Assembly (NCBI RefSeq): GCF_014645515.1
Contig: NZ_BMLW01000011.1
Span: 1-64,000 of the forward strand
Origin: Oceanobacillus neutriphilus
GTDB lineage: Bacteria > Bacillota > Bacilli > Bacillales > Amphibacillaceae
DNA length: 64,000 nt
Direction: 5' to 3'
Shown here: positions 8,923-18,635 of the stretch, piece by piece
Numbering within the stretch: the stretch's first letter is position 1
Layout of the letters: the number at the start of each line of letters is the position of its first letter
Notes under the pieces: generated by a model
The model's input: the letters and a program-made list of their open reading frames with translations, nothing else
Database searches by the model: none
Told to the model about the DNA's origin: nothing
Made by a program: the position numbers and the translations under genes

Positions 8923-10548
8923 TTGAATTCTATACCATTAAAAGGAGTGAATAATTGTCTTATGAAAATATTGCGGAGAAGTATTCTGGAGGAGTTCACT
9001 TCAACAAATATTTACAGCAACTATTCTGTAGGCCAGCTTATTGAGGAAATTATTAATCGTGATGAAGCAAAATTGACAGCTACCGGCGCTGTTCGTGCTA
9101 CCACTGGAAAATATACGGGACGTTCTCCAGAAGATAAATTTATTGTAAAAGATGCCTTATCAGCAGATAAGGTAGACTGGGGAAATGTCAATCGCCCTAT
9201 TGAAGAAGATGTCTTCAATCAGCTGCTTGACAAAGTAATTGCTTATTTAGACAGCAAAGAGGAAATTTTTCATCTCCAGGCTTATGCTGGCGCAGATGAA
9301 AAATATAAACTGCCTATTCAAGTTATTAATGAATATGCTTGGCATAATTTATTTGCGAGACAATTATTTATTCCTATCGAAAGAGAAATGGAACAATTAC
9401 ATGAAGCTGATTTTACAGTAATCTCTGCTCCCGGCTTCAAAGCAGACCCTGAAGCAGACGGTACAAATTCAGAAGCATTTGTTTTAATTTCTTTTGAACA
9501 GCGCATTGTACTTATTGGTGGAACAGAATATGCAGGAGAGATAAAAAAATCAATCTTTTCTGTAGTTAATTTCTTGCTGCCTGAGCAAGATGTTCTGCCC
9601 ATGCACTGTTCTTCTAATGTAGGAGAAGAAGGCGATGTCGCTTTATTTTTTGGATTATCCGGAACTGGAAAAACGACACTTTCAGCAGATGTTGACAGAC
9701 GATTAATCGGTGATGACGAACATGGCTGGAGTGACGATGGTGTATTCAACATTGAAGGTGGCTGTTATGCAAAATGCATCAATTTATCTGCAGAAAAAGA
9801 GCCGCAAATCTTTGATGCTATCCGCTATGGGTCTGTTTTAGAAAATGTAGTATTAGATGAAGATACACGCATCCCGGATTATGACGATACCTCTTTAACA
9901 GAAAATACGCGTGCAGCCTATCCATTAGAAAATATTGATAATAGCCTGGAGCCAAGTGTTGCCGGCCACCCAAATACCATTATTTTTTTGACAGCGGATG
10001 CATCAGGAACCTTGCCGCCGATCAGTAAACTGACAAAAGAACAGGCAATGTATCATTTCCTAAGCGGATATACCAGTAAGCTGGCTGGAACAGAACGTGG
10101 TGTAACAAAGCCTGTTGCAACATTCTCAGCATGCTTCGGATCCCCATTTTTACCGTTAAACCCGTCAGTATATGCAGAAATGCTTGGAGAAAAAATTGAT
10201 AAATTTAATGCCAATGTATTTCTTATTAACACAGGCTGGACTGGCGGCGCTTACGGGGTTGGAAATAGAATGAAGCTCTCCTATACCCGGGCAATGGTCC
10301 ACTCAGCTTTAATTGGTGAACTGAATAACGTGGAAACAACAACAGATGAAATTTTTGGATTAGCCATTCCAAAATCGATTCCAGGTGTTCCTGATGAAGT
10401 TCTTGTTCCTAAAAATGCTTGGGTGGATAAAGAAAGCTATGAAACAGAAGCAAAGATACTGGCTGGTAAATTCCATATGAATTTCGAGAAGTTCACGGAA
10501 GTAAATGAAGATATTCGAAAAGCTGGTCCAGTTTATAAATTAGTATAA
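8923..10548 (+). CDS. pckA: Phosphoenolpyruvate carboxykinase (ATP)
   Basis: ATP-dependent PEP carboxykinase, converting oxaloacetate and ATP to PEP and CO2 at the entry to gluconeogenesis. The kinase P-loop [11 protein letters not shown] is near residue 245, with the metal/substrate motif DDEHGWSD just after it, and [16 protein letters not shown] near residue 55. The family-typical part begins about residue 27. The start is unclear. TTG at 8923 has AAGGA upstream. ATG at 8962 is in frame but 14 nt from a strong AAAGGAG. The TTG best spaced to that AAAGGAG (8955) is out of frame and gives only 29 codons. From 8962 the protein is 528 residues, close to B. subtilis PckA. Confidence 0.96.
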   Translation: MNSIPLKGVNNCLMKILRRSILEEFTSTNIYSNYSVGQLIEEIINRDEAKLTATGAVRATTGKYTGRSPEDKFIVKDALSADKVDWGNVNRPIEEDVFNQLLDKVIAYLDSKEEIFHLQAYAGADEKYKLPIQVINEYAWHNLFARQLFIPIEREMEQLHEADFTVISAPGFKADPEADGTNSEAFVLISFEQRIVLIGGTEYAGEIKKSIFSVVNFLLPEQDVLPMHCSSNVGEEGDVALFFGLSGTGKTTLSADVDRRLIGDDEHGWSDDGVFNIEGGCYAKCINLSAEKEPQIFDAIRYGSVLENVVLDEDTRIPDYDDTSLTENTRAAYPLENIDNSLEPSVAGHPNTIIFLTADASGTLPPISKLTKEQAMYHFLSGYTSKLAGTERGVTKPVATFSACFGSPFLPLNPSVYAEMLGEKIDKFNANVFLINTGWTGGAYGVGNRMKLSYTRAMVHSALIGELNNVETTTDEIFGLAIPKSIPGVPDEVLVPKNAWVDKESYETEAKILAGKFHMNFEKFTEVNEDIRKAGPVYKLV

Positions 10549-10563
10549 TCATCTCTCCATTAT

Positions 10564-10602
10564 AAAAAGGGTAAACTCATTATTTTGAGTTTACCCTTTT
10601 TC
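10564..10602 (+). terminator. Terminator of pckA
   Basis: AAAAAGGGTAAACTCA and TGAGTTTACCCTTTTT pair across a short loop and end in five T. Confidence 0.95.
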
Positions 10603-10729
10603 ACTTTTCCCCTCTCTGTCATTATTAACAGCCTATTTTTCCTAATTTATAGGCATTCACACAATCATCCCGCTAATCATATATTTATAGAAGATGTTCC
10701 AGAACAGTTTTTGAGAAAGGAAGATGACG

Positions 10730-11716
10730 GTGAGAAAACTTTCCTGTTTCATTTTATTAATAAGCTCTCTTCTTCTAATTAGTGCTTGTAATCAAAATAA
10801 AGTGACTAAAATAGACCTTGCAGAAGTAACTCGTTCTATTTTTTATGCCCCGCAATATGTCGCTTTAGAAAAAGGATTTTTTGAAGAAGAGGGACTGGAG
10901 GTGGATTTACAAACAACCTGGGGCGGAGACACGACGATGACAGCGCTCTTGTCCGACAGTGCAGATATTGCTCTTGTTGGTTCCGAAACCTCTATCTATG
11001 TCTATGCCCAGGATTCCAGAGACTATGCTGTGAACTTTGCCCAATTAACCCAAACAGACGGAACATTTTTAGTAGCTAAAGAAGCAGATGAAGACTTTAA
11101 TTGGGAGGATTTACGGGACAGCAATTTTCTTGGTCAGCGTGTTGGCGGGATGCCGCAGATGGTTGGAGAATATGTTTTGAAGCAGCATAATATTGACCCC
11201 CATGAAGACTTAGATTTAGTTCAGAATATTGATTTCGCTAATATTCCAGGCGCTTTTGCCAGTGGTGATTATGAATACGTTCAATTATTTGAACCTACAG
11301 CAAGTATTTTTGAAGCAAATGGTCAGGGACACATTATTGCTTCCTTCGGCGAAGAATCCGGTCAGGTTCCATACACTGTCTTCATGGCAAAGGAAAGCTT
11401 CTTAGATGAAGAGGAGGAAACTGTTAAAGCATTCACCAGAGCAATTTATAAGGCTCAACAATGGGTGGAGGAGACAGACTCATTAGAAATTGCCAAAGTT
11501 GTAGAACCTTATTTTGAAGATACAGATGTAGAAATGCTCGCAAATGCAATCGAACGTTATAAACAACAAGGCTCCTACGCAACATCTCCACTGCTTGAAG
11601 AAGCCGCCTGGGAAAATCTGAAAAGCATTATGGATGAGGCCGGTGAGCTTCCTGGAGATGCTCCATATGAAGATCTTGTTAATACAGATTATGCTGAGCA
11701 AATTATTGAAGAATAA
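10730..11716 (+). CDS. ytlA: ABC transporter substrate-binding lipoprotein, YtlA type
   Basis: A lipoprotein signal peptide ends in LLISAC with the lipidated cysteine at residue 20. The rest is an NMT1/SsuA/ThiY-type periplasmic-binding fold (EVTRSIFYAPQYVALEKGFF near residue 35). It would capture an organic ligand outside the membrane for YtlC-YtlD. The family includes binders of thiamine precursors, sulfonates and taurine; the ligand here is not determined. I prefer GTG at 10730, eight bases from AAGGA, over ATG at 10724, which lies too close to the ribosome site. It is the first gene of a three-gene operon (gaps 12 nt, then overlap). The order pckA-ytlA-ytlC-ytlD-ytkD matches B. subtilis. 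Confidence 0.88.
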   Translation: MRKLSCFILLISSLLLISACNQNKVTKIDLAEVTRSIFYAPQYVALEKGFFEEEGLEVDLQTTWGGDTTMTALLSDSADIALVGSETSIYVYAQDSRDYAVNFAQLTQTDGTFLVAKEADEDFNWEDLRDSNFLGQRVGGMPQMVGEYVLKQHNIDPHEDLDLVQNIDFANIPGAFASGDYEYVQLFEPTASIFEANGQGHIIASFGEESGQVPYTVFMAKESFLDEEEETVKAFTRAIYKAQQWVEETDSLEIAKVVEPYFEDTDVEMLANAIERYKQQGSYATSPLLEEAAWENLKSIMDEAGELPGDAPYEDLVNTDYAEQIIEE

Positions 11717-11728
11717 AGGAGGGTGAAG

Positions 11729-12535
11729 ATGTCTTATCTAACGTTAGATGGAGTATCTCATTATTACTTCTCCAAAAAACAATATACGGAATCATTACAC
11801 AACATCTCTTTCTCTGTGAAGAAGAATGAATTCGTTGCTTTACTCGGGCCAAGCGGCTGTGGAAAATCAACATTGCTTTCAATGATTTCTGGAATGCTCC
11901 AGCCTGCTGAGGGTGAGATTTTAATAAACGGTGAAAAAATAGAGATAAGCGATTTAGAAATTGGCTACATGCTGCAGCAGGATTATTTATTTCCTTGGAA
12001 AACCATTATTGATAACGTACTCATTGGTCCTCAAATTAGAAAAAGACAGACTAGTGATTTAAAACAAAAAGCAATCGCTCTTTTGGAAGAAGTCGGACTC
12101 AAAAATGTAACTGATAAATATCCGAGTGAACTATCTGGAGGCATGCGGCAGCGGGCAGCTTTAATAAGAACGCTTATCACAGAACCTGAAATTCTATTAC
12201 TGGATGAACCTTTTTCTGCTCTGGATTTTCAGACAAAATTAAAACTGGAAGTATTGGTATCTGATTTACTTAAAGCTTATCAAAAAACAGCTGTATTGGT
12301 GACACACGATATTGGAGAAGCTATTTCCATGAGCGACCGGATTATTTTAATGTCCTCAAACCCTGGCGCTATTGCTAAAATATACGATGTACCTGTTGAA
12401 TTAAGAGATGAATCTCCATTCCTGGCAAGGAAGCATCCTAAATATGGACGGCTGTTTGACAAGATTTGGGCTGACTTGGATCAGCAAAAGCATACTGTAA
12501 AGCCCGTAGAGGAGAATGCTTATGAACGGTCCTAA
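11729..12535 (+). CDS. ytlC: ABC transporter ATPase, YtlC type
   Basis: The nucleotide-binding subunit of the Ytl importer, 268 residues. Walker [10 protein letters not shown] at residues 40-48, Q-loop LQQDYLFPW, signature LSGGMRQR near residue 137, Walker B LLLLDEPF near 158 and the switch histidine VTHD near 192 are all intact, so it should hydrolyse ATP. AAAGGAGG six bases before ATG 11729 decides the start; the GTG at 11723 overlaps that site. It overlaps ytlD by 14 nt, which suggests coupled translation. The family is the NrtD/SsuB/TauB group. Confidence 0.93.
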   Translation: MSYLTLDGVSHYYFSKKQYTESLHNISFSVKKNEFVALLGPSGCGKSTLLSMISGMLQPAEGEILINGEKIEISDLEIGYMLQQDYLFPWKTIIDNVLIGPQIRKRQTSDLKQKAIALLEEVGLKNVTDKYPSELSGGMRQRAALIRTLITEPEILLLDEPFSALDFQTKLKLEVLVSDLLKAYQKTAVLVTHDIGEAISMSDRIILMSSNPGAIAKIYDVPVELRDESPFLARKHPKYGRLFDKIWADLDQQKHTVKPVEENAYERS

Positions 12536-13313
12536 GTTATTTGCAGCCTACCAGCAAAAATTAAAAAAAGAAGCAAAAATTGTACTGACCTGGCAGCTGT
12601 CTATCCTGATTCTTTTTTTCGCCTTTTGGGAAGTAGCCAGCAGATTGTATTGGATTGATCCACTTTTATTCAGTTCTCCCAGTCGTGTATTCAGCTCTAT
12701 ATGGGGCAGACTTATACAAGGATCTTTACTTGGTCACATTCAAATTACGCTGTTTGAAACCATACTTGGCTTTTTAATCGGTACGATTGCCGGAATCGTT
12801 ATAGCTTCCATGCTTTGGAGTTTTCATCGTTTTTCAAAAGTCATGGATCCTTATCTGGTAGTCTTTAACGCCATGCCAAAGGTTGCTCTCGGTCCAATAC
12901 TTATTGTAGCTCTCGGTCCTGGATATTTATCGATTATTGCGATGGGATTTATTATTTCTGTTATTGTTACCACCCTTGTCGTGTTTGCAGCCTTCAATGA
13001 GGTTGATCAAAATTATTTAAAAGTATTAAGGAGTTTTGATGCATCAAAATGGCAATGCTTTAAAGAAGCTGTCTTTCCCGCTTCCTTACCAGCCATTATC
13101 TCTACATTAAAGGTAAATGTCGGCCTTTCCTGGGTGGGAGTTATTGTCGGAGAGTATTTAGTTTCCAAACAAGGGTTAGGATATTTAATTATTTACGGTT
13201 TCCAAGTATTTGATTTTACACTCGTTATGTCCAGCCTGGTCATTATTGCTATCCTTGCTGCAATTATGTACAAAACCGTAGAGAAAATTGAGCAATTACT
13301 GATAAGAAAATAA
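12522..13313 (+). CDS. ytlD: ABC transporter permease, YtlD type
   Basis: A membrane permease of 263 residues with about six hydrophobic segments. The EAA-type loop that contacts the ATPase is seen as [20 protein letters not shown] near residue 186. It belongs to the SsuC/TauC/ThiX-like family and forms the channel of the Ytl importer. ATG at 12522 is chosen because GTAGAGGAG ends about seven bases upstream; ATG at 12516 would be directly on it. The start lies inside ytlC. The operon ends at a hairpin shared with the convergent ytkD. Confidence 0.92.
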   Translation: MNGPKLFAAYQQKLKKEAKIVLTWQLSILILFFAFWEVASRLYWIDPLLFSSPSRVFSSIWGRLIQGSLLGHIQITLFETILGFLIGTIAGIVIASMLWSFHRFSKVMDPYLVVFNAMPKVALGPILIVALGPGYLSIIAMGFIISVIVTTLVVFAAFNEVDQNYLKVLRSFDASKWQCFKEAVFPASLPAIISTLKVNVGLSWVGVIVGEYLVSKQGLGYLIIYGFQVFDFTLVMSSLVIIAILAAIMYKTVEKIEQLLIRK

Positions 13314-13322
13314 TCTTCTAAA

Positions 13323-13357
13323 GAAAGAGCAGGCAGCATTTAGCTGTCTGCTCTTTA
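13323..13357. terminator. Bidirectional terminator (ytlD / ytkD)
   Basis: AAGAGCAGGCAGC pairs with GCTGTCTGCTCTT (one mismatch) across ATTTA. The T tracts are short on both sides (TTT and TTTCTTT). Confidence 0.75.
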
Positions 13358-13834
13358 CACATACGTTTTTTTAATCCGGAGCATGCAGGATTCTAACACT
13401 GCATCCTTCATAATAAAACTATAATTTGATTTTCTTCTTACATTCGCCGGTACCTCCCTGAGTAATACCGGACCATTGGTTTCATAATAGGTGGGCTGCG
13501 GCATCAGCTCATCTATTTCCGCAAAGTAGACGTTCTTAATCACTGTTTCGCGACGCCCGTCCACTTTATACTGACCTATATAGTGAAGCTTTTTCACAAT
13601 TGCCCCTGTTTCCTCCATTACTTCCCGGACTGCAGCCTGTTCGACAGCTTCCCCGGATTCTACCTTCCCTCCAGGAAACTCTATTCCTCTTTCCTTATGA
13701 TCTGTTAACAGCCATTTATCTTTATACCGGCAGATAACCCATACATGCCTTGGACTTTTTGAAAATGGATGATCTAAAAAAGATAGTTGTACCGTATTAT
13801 TGTAATAATCTTTAAAAACATTCACTTCTTCCAC
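13355..13834 (-). CDS. ytkD: Nudix hydrolase, probable 8-oxo-dGTPase
   Basis: A 159-residue Nudix protein. The Nudix box fits GX5EX7REXXEEXG, from GGKVESGE (about residues 55-62) through REVMEETG. It matches B. subtilis YtkD, which hydrolyses 8-oxo-dGTP and related (d)NTPs and so limits oxidative mutagenesis. The start is uncertain. GTG at 13834 gives four extra residues; GTG at 13825 would give MNVFKDYY, which aligns better with the B. subtilis N terminus. Neither has an ideal ribosome site. It converges on ytlD in the order seen in B. subtilis. Confidence 0.9.
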   Translation of the reverse strand: MEEVNVFKDYYNNTVQLSFLDHPFSKSPRHVWVICRYKDKWLLTDHKERGIEFPGGKVESGEAVEQAAVREVMEETGAIVKKLHYIGQYKVDGRRETVIKNVYFAEIDELMPQPTYYETNGPVLLREVPANVRRKSNYSFIMKDAVLESCMLRIKKTYV

Positions 13835-13855
13835 TACTTTCCCACGGTGGTGTCA

Positions 13856-14368
13856 TCACCTATAGCTTATATCTTGGATTTTCCAGCCGTTTTGAAGTGT
13901 CATCTCCACTACAAGAGTGTAACTTCCTACCATGTCATTTTCATTTTCCTGTACCAGTCGTACGGAATGATTAGATGTATTAATCATATCATATTCATTT
14001 TCTTCTTGAAACCATGGCATTGTTTCTGTCGGAAATACATAAACGCCATCCGCTTCTACCCGAAAATAATAATCAACAAACTGCCCGGCTAATTCTGGTG
14101 TTACATATGCTTCAAAGGCTTCAGTCAGCTCTTGTTCCGTCTCATAGTTCTTTAGCTTATAAGAATCATCTGCTTCTTGCTTCAGGGTGTCTGCTAATCC
14201 GTTTATTACACGGATAATTTCTTCTTTATCCGGTTGTGTTTCTTCCGCCTCTGCAGCAGGCATATCAGTCTGGTCCTCACCCTGTACACTAGTTTCCTTT
14301 GATGCAGTAATAGAGAAAATCATTGCTATCATTATGGTAAAACAAAGAATTAAAGCGAGCTTTCTCAT
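13856..14368 (-). CDS. Predicted exported protein, function unknown
   Basis: A 170-residue protein with an N-terminal hydrophobic segment (residues 3-22, MRKLALILCF onward), then an acidic low-complexity linker rich in E, D, Q and P. A folded part containing EIIRVINGLADTLKQ and an aromatic-rich region follow. ATG at 14368 is preferred because GGGAGTG lies six bases upstream; the frame extends to a TTG at 14383. There is no lipobox, so it is secreted or membrane anchored. I recognise no family. It lies upstream of ytkD on the same strand with a gap of about 20 nt, so the two may be co-transcribed. Confidence 0.7.
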   Translation of the reverse strand: MRKLALILCFTIMIAMIFSITASKETSVQGEDQTDMPAAEAEETQPDKEEIIRVINGLADTLKQEADDSYKLKNYETEQELTEAFEAYVTPELAGQFVDYYFRVEADGVYVFPTETMPWFQEENEYDMINTSNHSVRLVQENENDMVGSYTLVVEMTLQNGWKIQDISYR

Positions 14369-14544
14369 AATCAGCACTCCCAATCGATTTCTATGTTTTA
14401 ATATAATTTAAAAATCCGGCTCTTCTTAAAGTTAAAAGTCATTTTCTTAATTTTCTCTAATATACTGTACCTTTTTATTATACCATCTAAACATCCCTAT
14501 CATAAAGCACTGTTTCACATGGTGCTTATTCTCTTCCTCAATGA

Positions 14545-14859
14545 TTATTTCTCATCTAATATTCCCATTGTTCTAATATGATTTTTCGTCTGTTCATCTC
14601 CCAGATCATATAATGTTTGGTACACATCTGACATGGTTTCATCATATACATCATTGGCTGTATCCAGATGATATGGAATAAAAGGAATATGTGAACGTTT
14701 ATAAGTATCAAAACTTGCTTCATGCATCCCTTCAAATTTTCTGCGCAGCATTAGCACCTCATCTGCAGTCGCATAAATAACAAAGTCATCATTTCCCTGA
14801 TACGGGATTCGTGAAATTTCTCCTTGTCCGATACTGATAAAATATTTTTGTTTATCCAT
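14545..14859 (-). CDS. Small conserved cytosolic protein, function unknown
   Basis: A 104-residue soluble protein beginning MDKQKYFISIGQGEI, with an acidic C-terminal half (YHLDTANDVYDETMSDVYQT). It has the look of a conserved Bacillaceae protein, but I cannot name the family or a function. The ribosome site GGGAGGTG fixes ATG 14859 as the start; the upstream GTG overlaps that site. No membrane segments or catalytic motifs are visible. Confidence 0.7.
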   Translation of the reverse strand: MDKQKYFISIGQGEISRIPYQGNDDFVIYATADEVLMLRRKFEGMHEASFDTYKRSHIPFIPYHLDTANDVYDETMSDVYQTLYDLGDEQTKNHIRTMGILDEK

Positions 14860-15051
14860 TTTAATCACCTCCCACTTATATTCTCCTCAAAAAATAAAAA
14901 TAAACGAAATATATAAGTTGAAATAAATAATTTCAACTCAACCATTTGGGCCACTAAAATAATCTTTTTATCAAGCAAAAAGCGATTATTTCATCCAGCT
15001 CGATCAGGATATGATTTTTTTCATTCGCTGTAGAAGCCTAATTGAGCACAG

Positions 15052-15278
15052 ACCAACCACGCAGCCTCCTAAGTAGTTCGCAGGCTAACCCCGTGACTCC
15101 TGGGCCTAAGATTACTCACCCTATCGAAAAGCGTTGTCACAACGCCTGCACTTGCACGTCGTGGGACTGGGACTGCGATTACTCGCCCCATTGAAAACGT
15201 TTGTGCATCGCAGGGCGAGCTGAAGATTCACTTGAAAAGCGGTCTGAAGCCGTCTCCATGGAAAGCGTAGTGGTTGGT
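15052..15278. repeat. Palindromic Bacillaceae intergenic repeat
   Basis: Terminal arms ACCAACCAC (15052-15060) and GTGGTTGGT (15270-15278) are inverted. The inside has blocks GTGACTCCTG, GAGCTGAAGATTCACTTG and GGAAAGCGTAGT. The same order of blocks (GACTCCTG, CTGAAGATCCACTT, GGAAAGC) occurs in the element at 34825-34954, so the two belong to one family although most of the sequence differs. Confidence 0.7.
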
Positions 15279-15428
15279 TGCAGGAGCTATACCCAATTTT
15301 CATTTCAACAGAAAGATTATTTAACAACATGTAAGCAGGATAATGAAGAACATGTTCATAATGGAATAGGAAGGTATAGACGCTTATTCTCAGGTGCGGA
15401 AGTCGAGATTTTAATAAATCTCCTAAAG

Positions 15429-15469
15429 AAAAAAGCGCATATACCAAATTTGGTACACACGCTTTTTTC
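15429..15469 (-). terminator. Terminator of the channel-like gene
   Basis: AAAAAAGCG and CGCTTTTTT enclose a second palindrome ACCAAATTTGGT. The T6 run follows on the minus strand about ten bases after the stop codon at 15480; the structure is symmetrical and could act both ways. Confidence 0.85.
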
Positions 15470-15479
15470 GTTTCTATTG

Positions 15480-17033
15480 TTATTGATCATCCTTACTGTC
15501 AGGATTGCCTTGATTTTGCTGCTCCTGATTAATGGAAGTACTATCAATGGTTCTGTCAAATTTCTGCAAGTATTTTGCGGCGAAATCTTTTCCTCCCAAA
15601 CCGAACGCAAGACCAAAGGCTAATGCCAATGCAGCAAGCAGTAAAATAAAGGCACTGTTAACGATTGTTGATGCAATACCTAACTGTGAAACCGCCATAA
15701 AGGCTGCGAGAATTAAAATACTATACTTCGCAAAACCTGCAAGCGCAGCCGATGCCGGACCATTTAACAAATGCAGCAATAATTTCTGAACTAATGAAGC
15801 AAGCAGTAAAGCAACCCCTAAAATAAGGACTGCCGCTAATACATTCGGCAGATAAGCAGTAATTGCCGTTGCTATGCCTACTAAGAAATCCAACTGTATC
15901 AAATATAGAGCCTGCACAGTTAAGAAGAAAATAATTAAAATCTGTACAACATATCCGGCAATGTAGGATGGTGTCCATTTAGTCTGAATCCCTGCTCTGT
16001 TATTACTGATAGTAGAAACAAAACGGTTAAATCCTAATTTCGCAAGATAATCCCCTACAAATTCTCCAATCAGCTTACCTAACCAGATTCCAACCAATAT
16101 TAAACCAATTGCGATTAAAATATTCGGCAGCATCTGTACGACGGTATGCAGCATGCCAATTGCCGGTTCAGTGATTCCCGCCAGCTCTAATTGCTCCAAA
16201 GCAGAGATGGAGATTGGAATCAAAATAAGAATGAAAACAATATTTCCGACAAATTTTGCAAAAGATGTCCCTTCAAATAAATTGGACAGCTTTAATTTAT
16301 AAATCCACTTTTCTGTACCTGCTGCTTCTAATAAATTTGTCACAACACTGCGGACTATCTTTCCGACAAACCAGCCTACCGCAAAAATAAGTACTGCTGC
16401 GGCAAGTTTAGGAATAAAGTTTAAAATAGAAGCCAGCAAACCACTGAATGGTTCAGCTACGCCTTGAATATTTAAAGCCTGTAGTACTCCTGGAATAAAT
16501 AAGAGTAAAATTAGATAGAATGCAAATTTACCGACTGTTTCCGTTGTTTTCCGGATCCCCTCTTCAGAATCTGCAATTCCCAATTTTGTAAATAAACGCT
16601 GAATACGTAATTTCCTGCTTCCCTGTACAATGAGCCATTGTACAATTGTCGCAATTACCCAGGCCAGCAGTAAAATTAAGGCTGCCTTAATCACTGCCGG
16701 TATAAAGTCTAAGAACGTTGAAATTAAATCTGATAATGGATTGGCAATCATAGACAGATTAAGGATATTTAAGAATAAGATTAAAGCAACTATCAGCAGT
16801 ATGTAATAAACTACTTTTGCCATAACCTTTTCCGACTTCACCGGTTCTCCTTTTAATCGGAACCGGTTAAATAACTTGTCATCCCAGTTCGTTTTCTTTA
16901 ACGCTTTTTCTACCATATTGCTTATCAGTTTAGCGATTAACCATACGATAAGAAAAACGATAAGCGCTATAACAACATTTTGGAGCCCTGTCCAAAAATT
17001 TGCTGTAAAATAATCATTCATAAAGTTTTCCAC
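15480..17033 (-). CDS. Membrane protein with four TM-helix (CmpX-like) repeats
   Basis: A 517-residue, very hydrophobic protein. A unit of about 100 residues recurs four times, each with a variant of xxFIPxxxxAxxILxxxWxxxxIV: DFIPAVIKAALILLLAWVIA, NFIPKLAAAVLIFAVGWFVG, QMLPNILIAIGLILVGIWLG, AYLPNVLAAVLILGVALLLA. This is the conserved TM-helix repeat found in CmpX-type proteins related to mechanosensitive channels. There is no MscS beta domain downstream, so gating by the usual MscS route is unproven. The C terminus is a short hydrophilic Q/N/D-rich tail. GTG at 17033 has AGAAGGGAG nine bases upstream. It is separated by about 120 nt from menE and likely has its own transcript. Confidence 0.82.
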   Translation of the reverse strand: MENFMNDYFTANFWTGLQNVVIALIVFLIVWLIAKLISNMVEKALKKTNWDDKLFNRFRLKGEPVKSEKVMAKVVYYILLIVALILFLNILNLSMIANPLSDLISTFLDFIPAVIKAALILLLAWVIATIVQWLIVQGSRKLRIQRLFTKLGIADSEEGIRKTTETVGKFAFYLILLLFIPGVLQALNIQGVAEPFSGLLASILNFIPKLAAAVLIFAVGWFVGKIVRSVVTNLLEAAGTEKWIYKLKLSNLFEGTSFAKFVGNIVFILILIPISISALEQLELAGITEPAIGMLHTVVQMLPNILIAIGLILVGIWLGKLIGEFVGDYLAKLGFNRFVSTISNNRAGIQTKWTPSYIAGYVVQILIIFFLTVQALYLIQLDFLVGIATAITAYLPNVLAAVLILGVALLLASLVQKLLLHLLNGPASAALAGFAKYSILILAAFMAVSQLGIASTIVNSAFILLLAALALAFGLAFGLGGKDFAAKYLQKFDRTIDSTSINQEQQNQGNPDSKDDQ

Positions 17034-17150
17034 AGATTTGTTCTCCCTTCTAAACAGTATAGTTAGCGCTACCCTCCAACAAAAAGAACAAAACCTATGT
17101 TATGAAATTGTAATGAAACAGCAAAAAACATGCTCCAAACTGTCATGTAC

Positions 17151-18587
17151 TCAGAGATATTTCTTTAATGCCTGCCGAACCAGTTTATTTGCTGCATTTC
17201 TCGGCAGCTGGTCGACAAAATGAACTTCTTTGGGCTGCTTATAACGGGCTAACTTATTTCTTAAAAATATATTTATATCTCTGATTTCAATTTCTCTGTC
17301 AGTTACAACAAATGCAATTGGTACTTCTCCCCACTCCTTATCTTCTCTTCCAGTTACACCTGCTTCACGGATTCCGTCTATCTGCAGCAATACATTCTCA
17401 ATTTCTGAGGGGTAAATATTTTCACCGCCGGAAATAATCAAATCACTGCGGCGGTCCACAACATATAAAAAACCTTCCTCATCGAGGTAGCCTACATCTC
17501 CTGTCGCCAGCCAGCCGTTATCAAAAGATTTTTCATTTGCTTCCTCCCGATTGTAATAACCAGGTGTTACCATCGGGCCCTTCACAAGAATTTCTCCTGC
17601 CTCGTTCGGCTGTTTTCCGTGGATTTTTAATTGTGCCGGAAATAACGGTTTACCAGCTGAACCAACCTTACGCAATGCATCTCCAGGGCTTAATGTTACA
17701 ATTTGCGAGGCAGTTTCTGTCATCCCATAGGATTGAAATACGGGAATCCTTTTTTCTTTTGTCTGCAAAAGCAAAGATTCTGGAGCCGGACCGCCGCCGA
17801 GCAGCATACAGCGGAAGGATTCTGGATAGCTCGCCTCGCCCAGATATTTCATAAGGTGCTGGAGCATCACTGTTACTACAGATGCCATAGTGACCTGCTT
17901 ATTCATAATTGCATCATGAACTTCCTTAACATCGAATTTTTCCAGTAAATAAATAGGCATGCCATAAATAATTCCTTTTAGCATGGTGGACAAGCCGCTC
18001 ACATGAAAAAGAGGCAGGGGAATCAACCATTTATCATCTTTGTGTATTCCGAAATTCAAGCCTGAACTTGTGGCACTCCACCAATGATTTTCATATGTAT
18101 GCTGGACAGCCTTTGGAAACCCGGATGTACCTGATGTATACATCATTGTAAATACATTGGACAGCTCTATTTCTTCTAACAACTGTACTTCCTGCAAAGC
18201 TTCGATCTGATCCAGTTCTTCAAAAGTCAGCTGTTTTATTTTCGTTAAATCAGTTTCCTCAGCTTCTGTAAGCAGAATGGCAACCTCTGCATCCAGCATC
18301 TGCTGTTTTCGTTCATAAGCTGTTAACCGTTTATTTAAAAGCACCACAACTGCACCTAAATAACTGCATGCGTGAATCATCTCCATCATTTCAATACTAT
18401 TTCCCGAGAGAATGGCAACATGATCTCCTTTTTTGATATTAGCGGATGCAAGCTTTCTTGCTTTTATTCTGCTATTTTCAGCAAGGCTGCTAAAGGTCAC
18501 TGTTGTCCCATCCTTTAACTCTACCGCTGTTTCATTCGGAGATAAATCGGCTTGTTTATCAAGCCAATGGGGAATAACTGTACTCAT
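17151..18587 (-). CDS. menE: o-Succinylbenzoate--CoA ligase
   Basis: An acyl-adenylate-forming enzyme of 478 residues that activates o-succinylbenzoate with ATP and CoA for menaquinone synthesis. It has the P-loop YTSGTSGFPKAV near residue 150, QSYGMTET near 282, the hinge GDVGYLDEEG near 358 and DRRSDLIISGGENIYP near 373. The position in the men cluster supports MenE over other ligases. GGAGGAAGC precedes the ATG. A terminator-like hairpin lies between menB and menE (18636-18672), so menE may be expressed less than, or separately from, the upstream men genes. menC, often next to menE in Bacillus, does not follow. Confidence 0.94.
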   Translation of the reverse strand: MSTVIPHWLDKQADLSPNETAVELKDGTTVTFSSLAENSRIKARKLASANIKKGDHVAILSGNSIEMMEMIHACSYLGAVVVLLNKRLTAYERKQQMLDAEVAILLTEAEETDLTKIKQLTFEELDQIEALQEVQLLEEIELSNVFTMMYTSGTSGFPKAVQHTYENHWWSATSSGLNFGIHKDDKWLIPLPLFHVSGLSTMLKGIIYGMPIYLLEKFDVKEVHDAIMNKQVTMASVVTVMLQHLMKYLGEASYPESFRCMLLGGGPAPESLLLQTKEKRIPVFQSYGMTETASQIVTLSPGDALRKVGSAGKPLFPAQLKIHGKQPNEAGEILVKGPMVTPGYYNREEANEKSFDNGWLATGDVGYLDEEGFLYVVDRRSDLIISGGENIYPSEIENVLLQIDGIREAGVTGREDKEWGEVPIAFVVTDREIEIRDINIFLRNKLARYKQPKEVHFVDQLPRNAANKLVRQALKKYL

Positions 18588-18635
18588 TTTGCTTCCTCCA
18601 TCGTTATTATTGTCTTCTGTGTATCCCTTTCCTTG

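Larger units (their letters stand above)
14860..15479. other. Gene-free region with repeat element
   Basis: Some 620 nt with no supported gene. It contains the hairpin AGTTGAAAT/ATTTCAACT (14917-14938), a palindromic repeat element (15052-15278) and the terminator of the channel-like gene (15429-15468). Open frames across it are by-products of the repeat. Confidence 0.7.

Noticed and set aside
9318-9752. 144-codon frame antisense to pckA
   Set aside because: Low-complexity S/T/N-rich translation with no ribosome site, fully inside a real gene.
15121-15623. Overlapping open frames on both strands across 15121-15623
   Set aside because: They span the palindromic repeat element and the end of the channel-like gene; no ribosome site and no protein-like pattern.
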